The translations under genes were made by a program, and so were the position numbers. The notes beneath the pieces were generated by a model. It searched no databases and had not been told where the DNA came from. It saw only the letters and a program-made list of their open reading frames with translations. DNA of 12,301 bases from UBA7398 sp964632545 (GTDB taxonomy: Bacteria; Actinomycetota; Actinomycetes; Nanopelagicales; Nanopelagicaceae), in assembly GCA_964632545.1 (NCBI GenBank), contig CAZWBQ010000022.1:1-12301 (forward strand), in the 5' to 3' direction. Positions 7,254 through 12,301 of this stretch are shown one piece after another (position 1 is the stretch's first letter; each line of letters starts with the position of its first letter).

Positions 7254-8114
7254 ATGCTATCGAAAGTTGAAATCGCTGGATGGGAACATATTCGGAGCGG
7301 AAAAGTTCGCGAACTTTATAAAGATAAAAGTGGCGACTTATTAATCGTTGCAACTGATCGAATATCCGCATTTGATTATGTGCTACCAACTTTAATTCCA
7401 GATAAAGGAAAGTTACTTACCCAACTGTCACTATTCTGGTTTGAGTATTTATCAGACCTAGCGCCAAACCACATCAAATCTCTTGATGTACCAAATCAAG
7501 TTAAAGACCGCGCTGTAATTGCTTATCCGTTAACTATGTTTCCAATTGAATGCGTGGTCCGTGGATACCTTGCCGGTTCTGGGTGGGCGGAATATCAAAA
7601 TGATAAGAGTGTTTGCGGAAATTTATTACCGGATGGGCTTTTAGATGGAAGTCAGTTACCGAATTCGATATTTACACCCGCAACTAAAGCTGAAGTTGGC
7701 GATCATGATGAAAATATTTCTTTTATGCGTAGCGTTGAAATTGTTGGATCTGAAACCGCGGCGGAGCTTCGTTCGCTGAGTATTGCGATCTATGAGAAAG
7801 CTAAGGATTACGCCAAATCACGCGGAATTTTGTTGGCTGATACGAAATTTGAATTCGGTACCGATATTAAAGGTGAAATTCGAGTCGGCGATGAGGTTTT
7901 AACCCCGGACTCATCACGTTTTTGGAATCTCAGCACGTGGAACCCGGGCGGCGCGCAGGCATCATTTGATAAACAATATGTAAGAGATTGGCTAGTAAAT
8001 TCGGGCTGGGACCGCAAGAGCCCGCCTCCAGAACTACCCGACGATGTCGTCGAAAAAACCCAAGCTAGATATATCGAAGCTTATGAATTAATTACCGGTA
8101 GAAAGTTTAGGTAG
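7254..8114 (+). CDS. purC: SAICAR synthetase (phosphoribosylaminoimidazole-succinocarboxamide synthase)
   Basis: Joins CAIR with aspartate using ATP to give SAICAR, the substrate for PurB encoded just upstream. The product has 286 aa, the longer PurC class rather than the roughly 240-aa E. coli form. The ATP-site motif GKVRELY is at 16-22, followed by DRISAFDYVLP (35-45), the core ECVVRGYLAGSGW (99-111) and TPATKAEVGDHDENIS (141-156). The C-terminal part includes ADTKFEFG and LTPDSSRFW, typical of the family. The start is 5 nt after the purB stop; the nearest purine stretch is a weak AGG. Complete, with no irregularities. Confidence 0.96.
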   Translation: MLSKVEIAGWEHIRSGKVRELYKDKSGDLLIVATDRISAFDYVLPTLIPDKGKLLTQLSLFWFEYLSDLAPNHIKSLDVPNQVKDRAVIAYPLTMFPIECVVRGYLAGSGWAEYQNDKSVCGNLLPDGLLDGSQLPNSIFTPATKAEVGDHDENISFMRSVEIVGSETAAELRSLSIAIYEKAKDYAKSRGILLADTKFEFGTDIKGEIRVGDEVLTPDSSRFWNLSTWNPGGAQASFDKQYVRDWLVNSGWDRKSPPPELPDDVVEKTQARYIEAYELITGRKFR

Positions 8115-8118
8115 CTAA

Positions 8119-8364
8119 ATGGCAAAGATAATTGTTGAAGTGATGCTGAAAGATGAAATTCTTGATCCGCAAGGTCAAGCAGTTTCTGCAGCAATGGTTC
8201 GACTCGGGTTTAATTTTGTAACTGGAGTTCGTCAAGGAAAACGTTTTGAAATTAGCACGGCATCAACGCCAACATCCGATCAAGTAAAAGAGATTGAAAA
8301 AGCTGCCGAAACTTTGTTAGCCAATACCGTAATTGAAAACTTCACAGTTCGGGTTGAGGGCTAA
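8119..8364 (+). CDS. purS: FGAM synthase subunit PurS
   Basis: Small subunit of the three-part FGAM synthase (PurS-PurQ-PurL). In the family it forms a dimer bridging the glutaminase PurQ and the synthetase PurL and helps channel ammonia. It has 81 aa, the usual length. The pattern is an opening beta strand (AKIIVEVMLKDEILDPQG), then VSAAMVRLGF and FVTGVRQGKRFE, then a helix rich in Glu and Lys and a final strand ENFTVRVEG. It starts 4 nt after purC with AGG about 7 nt before the ATG. Position directly ahead of purQ and purL confirms the call. Confidence 0.95.
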   Translation: MAKIIVEVMLKDEILDPQGQAVSAAMVRLGFNFVTGVRQGKRFEISTASTPTSDQVKEIEKAAETLLANTVIENFTVRVEG

Positions 8365-8372
8365 TTACTTAA

Positions 8373-9044
8373 ATGAAAATTGGCGTCGTTACATTTCCAG
8401 GTTCGTTAGATGATCGGGATGCAGCGCGCGCAATCGAACGAGCTGGCGGTCAAGCCGTTTCGCTCTGGCATAACAGCGATGACCTAAAGGAAGTTTCCGC
8501 AGTTGTATTACCTGGTGGATTTTCTTACGGTGATTACTTACGGTGCGGCGCTATTGCTTCGTTTGCACCAATTATGCAGAGCATCGTGATTGCTGCCAAC
8601 CATGGATTTCCAGTATTAGGTATATGTAATGGATTCCAAATTCTCTGCGAATCTCATTTATTACCCGGCGCGCTAACTCGAAATCACGAGTTACATTTCC
8701 TCTGCCGCGATCAAAAATTAAGAATTGAAAATAACAACAGTGTGTGGACTTCAGGGTTTAAATCAAACCAAGAAATTTTGATTCCGTTGAAAAATGGAGA
8801 AGGTTCTTACCAATGTGATGATGCGGTATTAGCGACGTTAGAGGGCGAAAACCGCGTTATTGCGAGGTATATCGGCGAAGATCCAAACGGATCACGAAAT
8901 TTGATTGCTGGAATAAGCAATGAACGTGGCAACGTTGTTGGGCTAATGCCCCATCCCGAGCATGCGATTGAATCACTTACTGGGCCAAGTGATGATGGCC
9001 TAACTTTCTTTACATCGATTTTGCACTCGTTAGTTGGTCGATGA
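8373..9044 (+). CDS. purQ: FGAM synthase glutaminase subunit PurQ
   Basis: Class I glutamine amidotransferase that releases ammonia from glutamine for FGAR amidation by PurL. It has 223 aa, the normal size. The opening motif is KIGVVTFPGSLDDRDAARA, with PGGFSYGDYLRCGA at 47-60. The nucleophile is Cys85 in VLGICNGFQ. The rest of the triad is His194 and Glu196 in MPHPEHA. All catalytic residues are intact. The start lies 8 nt after purS with no strong ribosome-binding site, and the stop overlaps the purL start by 4 nt (ATGA), which suggests coupled translation and matched subunit amounts. Confidence 0.96.
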   Translation: MKIGVVTFPGSLDDRDAARAIERAGGQAVSLWHNSDDLKEVSAVVLPGGFSYGDYLRCGAIASFAPIMQSIVIAANHGFPVLGICNGFQILCESHLLPGALTRNHELHFLCRDQKLRIENNNSVWTSGFKSNQEILIPLKNGEGSYQCDDAVLATLEGENRVIARYIGEDPNGSRNLIAGISNERGNVVGLMPHPEHAIESLTGPSDDGLTFFTSILHSLVGR

Positions 9045-11302
9045 TGAAGTTAGATACCGTTGAAGTTGCCACTAATTCACCCGAACAGAAACAGCCCTAT
9101 AACGAACTTGGTTTGAAAGATGACGAATATGCGCGCATTAAAGAAATTTTAGGTCGACGTCCAACTTCAAGTGAGTTAGCGATGTATTCAGTCATGTGGA
9201 GCGAACACTGTTCCTATAAATCTTCAAAGATACATTTAAAACAATTTGGTGAGAAAGCGGTAAAGAGCGATGCGCTCTTAGTTGGCATTGGTGAAAATGC
9301 TGGCGTTGTTGATATCGGCCAAGGCTATGCCGTAACTTTTAAAATCGAATCGCATAACCATCCATCTTTTATCGAACCGTATCAAGGTGCCGCCACCGGT
9401 GTTGGTGGAATCGTGCGCGATATTTTAACAATGGGTGCGCGGCCAATTGCAGTTATGGACCCACTCCGCTTTGGATTAGCAGATGCACCAGATACTCGAC
9501 GAGTTTTACCTGGCGTGGTTGCGGGAATTGGTGGCTATGGAAATTGTTTAGGACTTCCTAATATTGGTGGCGAAATAGTTTTTGATGAAACTTATGCTGG
9601 CAATCCGCTAGTGAATGCGTTATGTGTTGGCGTAATGAAACATTCGGATATTAAGTTAGCAAAAGCTGCTGGCGCGGGAAATCTTGTGGTCTTGTATGGC
9701 GCAAAAACTGGCGGCGATGGCATTGGCGGCGTATCGGTATTAGCAAGCGAAACATTTGGAAGTGCAGGTCCAGCAAAACGGCCGAGCGTTCAAGTAGGTG
9801 ATCCGTTTGCGGAGAAAGTCTTGATCGAATGTTCGCTGGAAATCTTTGCTGAAGATCTAGTTGTAGGCATCCAAGACCTTGGCGGGGCAGGCTTATCTTG
9901 CGCTACTAGCGAATTAGCTTCTGCCGGTACGGGTGGAATGCAGGTCTATTTAGAGCGAGTCCCACTTCGCGATGACTCATTAACTCCAGAAGAAATCTTG
10001 ATGAGTGAATCCCAAGAGCGAATGTGCGCCATTGTTGAACCAACAAAGATAAATCGTTTTCTTGCAATTTGTAAGAAATGGGATGTAAGTGCAACGGTTA
10101 TCGGTGAAGTTACAGATGGCGATCGATTAAGAATTACCTGGAAGAACGAGTTAATTGTTGAAGTCCCACCACGAACCGTTGCTCATGAAGGTCCGGTATA
10201 TAACCGCCCAATCCAAAAACCAGATTATCAAGATCGAATTGTTAGTGAAAAAGTTAGCGTGCCGCTACCAACTGATTCGGATGAAATAAGAAGCGCAATA
10301 TTGAAATTAATCTCTTCACCAAATATTGCTGACAAATCTTGGGTGACTTCGCAATACGATAAATATGTGCAAGGCAATACCGTGTTGGCACAACCTGAAG
10401 ATTCTGGTTTACTTCGAATTGATGAAGTAACTCATTTAGGCGTTGCAGTCTCTACCGATGCAAATGCGCGTTGGTCATATTTAGATCCCTACGAAGGTGC
10501 AAAGTTAGCGCTAGCTGAAAGTTGTCGAAACATTGCAACAACTGGAGCAAAGCCGTTAGCGGTTACAAATTGTTTAAACTTTGGATCTCCAGAAGATGCC
10601 GGCGTAATGTGGCAATTTTCAGAAACTGTTCGAGGTTTAGCTGATGCGTGTTTAGAACTTGGTTTGCCAATTACTGGTGGAAATGTTTCGTTCTATAACC
10701 AAACTGGCGCGGTTGCAATATTGCCAACCCCAATAATTGGCGTGCTTGGCGTAATTCAAGATGTGCGAGCCCGCACCCCAATGGGATTTACTAAAGCCGG
10801 CATGGATATTTACTTGCTCGGCCGTGAGGAATTCACTCTTACTGGAAGTGAGTGGGCGTACTTACATAACCAACGTGGTGGCGCTGCTCCGAGAGCAGAT
10901 TTGAATCATGAGGCGCGCTTAGTTGAAGTATTACTTGCAGGGCAAGAACTATTTAATTCCGCGCATGATTTATCTATGGGCGGTTTAGCCGCTTCGATAG
11001 TTGAGGCAATCTTGAAAAATGGAGTTGGGGCAACGATTCAGCTTTCAGTAATTAGTGAAGAGTTGTTCTCAGAAACTCCTGGACGAGTTTTAATTGCGAT
11101 TGATCCAATCAATTCAGAAGCACTAATAGAATTATGCAATTCTAAATCCATTAACTGCAAAAAAATTGGCGTTACTGGCGGAAGCGAATTAAATATAAAT
11201 AACGCAATTAAGATTTCAATAGCTGATTTATCAAAATCTCATACCGAAGTATTTCCAAAGCTATTTGGCAATTCTGAGAGAGCGAATAGGATCTCTGCAT
11301 GA
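9041..11302 (+). CDS. purL: FGAM synthase synthetase subunit PurL (small form)
   Basis: ATP-dependent amidation of FGAR to FGAM using ammonia from PurQ. The 753-aa length marks the small PurL that needs PurS and PurQ, not the fused type of about 1,300 aa. Motifs in order are MWSEHCSYKSSK with His56 near the active site, TFKIESHNHPSF near 99-110, GAATGVGGIVRDILTMGARP, GGDGIGGVSVLASETF near 224-239, QDLGGAGLSCATSELASAG near 278-296, and in the second half TGGNVSFYNQTG and HDLSMGGLAAS near 642. This two-lobed repeat is the PurM/PurL fold. The start overlaps purQ by 4 nt; a second ATG follows at 9044, so the first residue is uncertain by one. Its stop overlaps purF by 4 nt. Confidence 0.97.
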   Translation: MMKLDTVEVATNSPEQKQPYNELGLKDDEYARIKEILGRRPTSSELAMYSVMWSEHCSYKSSKIHLKQFGEKAVKSDALLVGIGENAGVVDIGQGYAVTFKIESHNHPSFIEPYQGAATGVGGIVRDILTMGARPIAVMDPLRFGLADAPDTRRVLPGVVAGIGGYGNCLGLPNIGGEIVFDETYAGNPLVNALCVGVMKHSDIKLAKAAGAGNLVVLYGAKTGGDGIGGVSVLASETFGSAGPAKRPSVQVGDPFAEKVLIECSLEIFAEDLVVGIQDLGGAGLSCATSELASAGTGGMQVYLERVPLRDDSLTPEEILMSESQERMCAIVEPTKINRFLAICKKWDVSATVIGEVTDGDRLRITWKNELIVEVPPRTVAHEGPVYNRPIQKPDYQDRIVSEKVSVPLPTDSDEIRSAILKLISSPNIADKSWVTSQYDKYVQGNTVLAQPEDSGLLRIDEVTHLGVAVSTDANARWSYLDPYEGAKLALAESCRNIATTGAKPLAVTNCLNFGSPEDAGVMWQFSETVRGLADACLELGLPITGGNVSFYNQTGAVAILPTPIIGVLGVIQDVRARTPMGFTKAGMDIYLLGREEFTLTGSEWAYLHNQRGGAAPRADLNHEARLVEVLLAGQELFNSAHDLSMGGLAASIVEAILKNGVGATIQLSVISEELFSETPGRVLIAIDPINSEALIELCNSKSINCKKIGVTGGSELNINNAIKISIADLSKSHTEVFPKLFGNSERANRISA

Positions 11303-12301
11303 CCCGCCGCCCAGATGGTTTATTAACCCATGAAATGTTTCCTGGCGAAAAGGGACCACAAGATGCTTGTGGCGTATTTGGAGTATGGGCGCCAGATGAA
11401 GAAGTTGCAAAGTTAACTTTCTACGGTTTATATGCGTTGCAACATCGCGGTCAAGAATCTGCTGGAATTGCAACAAGTGATGGCGATCGAATTTTAATTT
11501 TTAAAGATATGGGTTTAGTTTCACAAGTATTTACCGAATCAGATTTAGTTTCACTAACTGGAAAGTTAGCGATCGGACATTGTCGATACTCCACGACTGG
11601 ATCTAGTACTTGGATTAATGCGCAACCTACAATTCGTTCGACTGAGCATGGCTCAATTGCGTTAGCCCATAACGGTAATTTGACCAATACTGGCGAATTA
11701 GCCGAGCGGGTTGCGCGCGAGCATCCAGATCAACATGCCGAAGGGCGCGGCGCTACTACTGATACTGAAATTATGACTGCGTTATTAGCCGGACATAAAT
11801 CAAAGAACTTTGATACCAGCGTTCTAGAAGTGTTACCAATGTTAGAAGGCGCATTCGCACTGGTATTTATGGATGAGCGCACTCTTTACGCAGCGCGTGA
11901 CCGCAATGGTGTTCGGCCACTTGTAATCGGAAAGTTAGAACGCGGCTGGGTAGTTGCATCCGAAACAGCGGCGCTAGATATCGTCGGCGCTTCATATGTT
12001 CGCGAAGTTGAACCTGGTGAATTTATCGCGATTAACGAAGATGGTTTACGTACTTATACTTGGGCCAAGCCAGAACCAAAAGGTTGCATCTTTGAATACG
12101 TTTACTTAGCAAGACCAGATACGACAATTGCAAACCGCGGCGTGCATATAACTCGCGTTGCTGTTGGTGAACAACTTGCAAAAGAGCATCCAGTTGCAGC
12201 AGATCTAGTTATTCCAGTTCCAGAATCTGGCACACCAGCAGCGGTAGGTTATGCAAAAGCTTCTGGAATTCCTTATGGCGCAGGGTTAGTTAAGAATTCA
12301 T
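11299..12301 (+). CDS. purF: Amidophosphoribosyltransferase, 3' truncated by window
   Basis: First committed step of purine synthesis: PRPP plus glutamine to 5-phosphoribosylamine, feedback-inhibited by purine nucleotides in characterised members. 334 codons are visible, covering the glutaminase domain and the start of the phosphoribosyltransferase domain. ATG 11299 overlaps purL (ATGA) and has AGGA at 11288-11291, 7 nt upstream. The predicted 23-residue propeptide ends at Ala23, exposing Cys24 of CGVFGVWAP as the N-terminal nucleophile. LQHRGQESAGIA (48-59), GHCRYSTTGS (93-102) and AHNGNLTN (123-130) follow. Cys263 in KGCIFEYVYLARPD matches an iron-sulfur ligand of Bacillus-type PurF, so a 4Fe-4S enzyme is expected. 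The other ligand cysteines lie beyond the edge. Met13 would give an 11-residue propeptide but lacks a ribosome-binding site. Confidence 0.96.
   Translation, partial: MTRRPDGLLTHEMFPGEKGPQDACGVFGVWAPDEEVAKLTFYGLYALQHRGQESAGIATSDGDRILIFKDMGLVSQVFTESDLVSLTGKLAIGHCRYSTTGSSTWINAQPTIRSTEHGSIALAHNGNLTNTGELAERVAREHPDQHAEGRGATTDTEIMTALLAGHKSKNFDTSVLEVLPMLEGAFALVFMDERTLYAARDRNGVRPLVIGKLERGWVVASETAALDIVGASYVREVEPGEFIAINEDGLRTYTWAKPEPKGCIFEYVYLARPDTTIANRGVHITRVAVGEQLAKEHPVAADLVIPVPESGTPAAVGYAKASGIPYGAGLVKNS

Noticed and set aside
11335..11337. Alternative PurF start at Met13 giving an 11-residue propeptide
   Set aside because: It lacks a ribosome-binding site, whereas ATG 11299 has AGGA at 7 nt and the usual 4-nt overlap with purL.

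Overview
The window reads as the chromosome of a streamlined actinobacterium. The best guess is a freshwater acI-type lineage (Nanopelagicales, 'Ca. Planktophila'-like). The reasons are: the PurS/PurQ/small-PurL form of FGAM synthase; PurF and PurB N-termini that match the actinobacterial forms as I remember them; moderate-to-low G+C with many TTA leucine codons; and very tight gene packing, with most junctions between -4 and +8 nt. The placement is inference from content, not from a database search.

Layout. (1) Positions 1-1967, minus strand: acs, acetyl-CoA synthetase, essentially complete. The last two visible bases begin a codon TA-, so the stop probably straddles the left edge. (2) Positions 1968-2317: a divergent 350-nt intergenic region, the only sizeable gap. 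It holds a probable leaderless acs promoter (extended -10), a 42-codon ORF with a good ribosome-binding site encoding an acid-free cationic hydrophobic peptide, and a structured purA leader in which a hairpin masks the purA Shine-Dalgarno. (3) Positions 2318-12301, plus strand: one long gene cluster, purA - galE - purD - purB - purC - purS - purQ - purL - purF. purF runs off the right edge after 334 codons.

How it works together. The cluster encodes PurF (PRPP to phosphoribosylamine), PurD (to GAR), PurS+PurQ+PurL (FGAR to FGAM), PurC (CAIR to SAICAR), PurB (SAICAR to AICAR, and adenylosuccinate to AMP) and PurA (IMP to adenylosuccinate). It therefore holds much of de novo IMP synthesis plus the whole AMP branch. 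PurN/T, PurM, PurE/K and PurH are not in the window; purM may follow purF. The outlier is galE, a UDP-glucose 4-epimerase-like sugar-nucleotide enzyme placed 3 nt after purA and 2 nt before purD. No tRNA, rRNA, CRISPR array, insertion sequence or clear terminator was seen. I found no strongly novel system. The least explained part is the acs-purA intergenic region.
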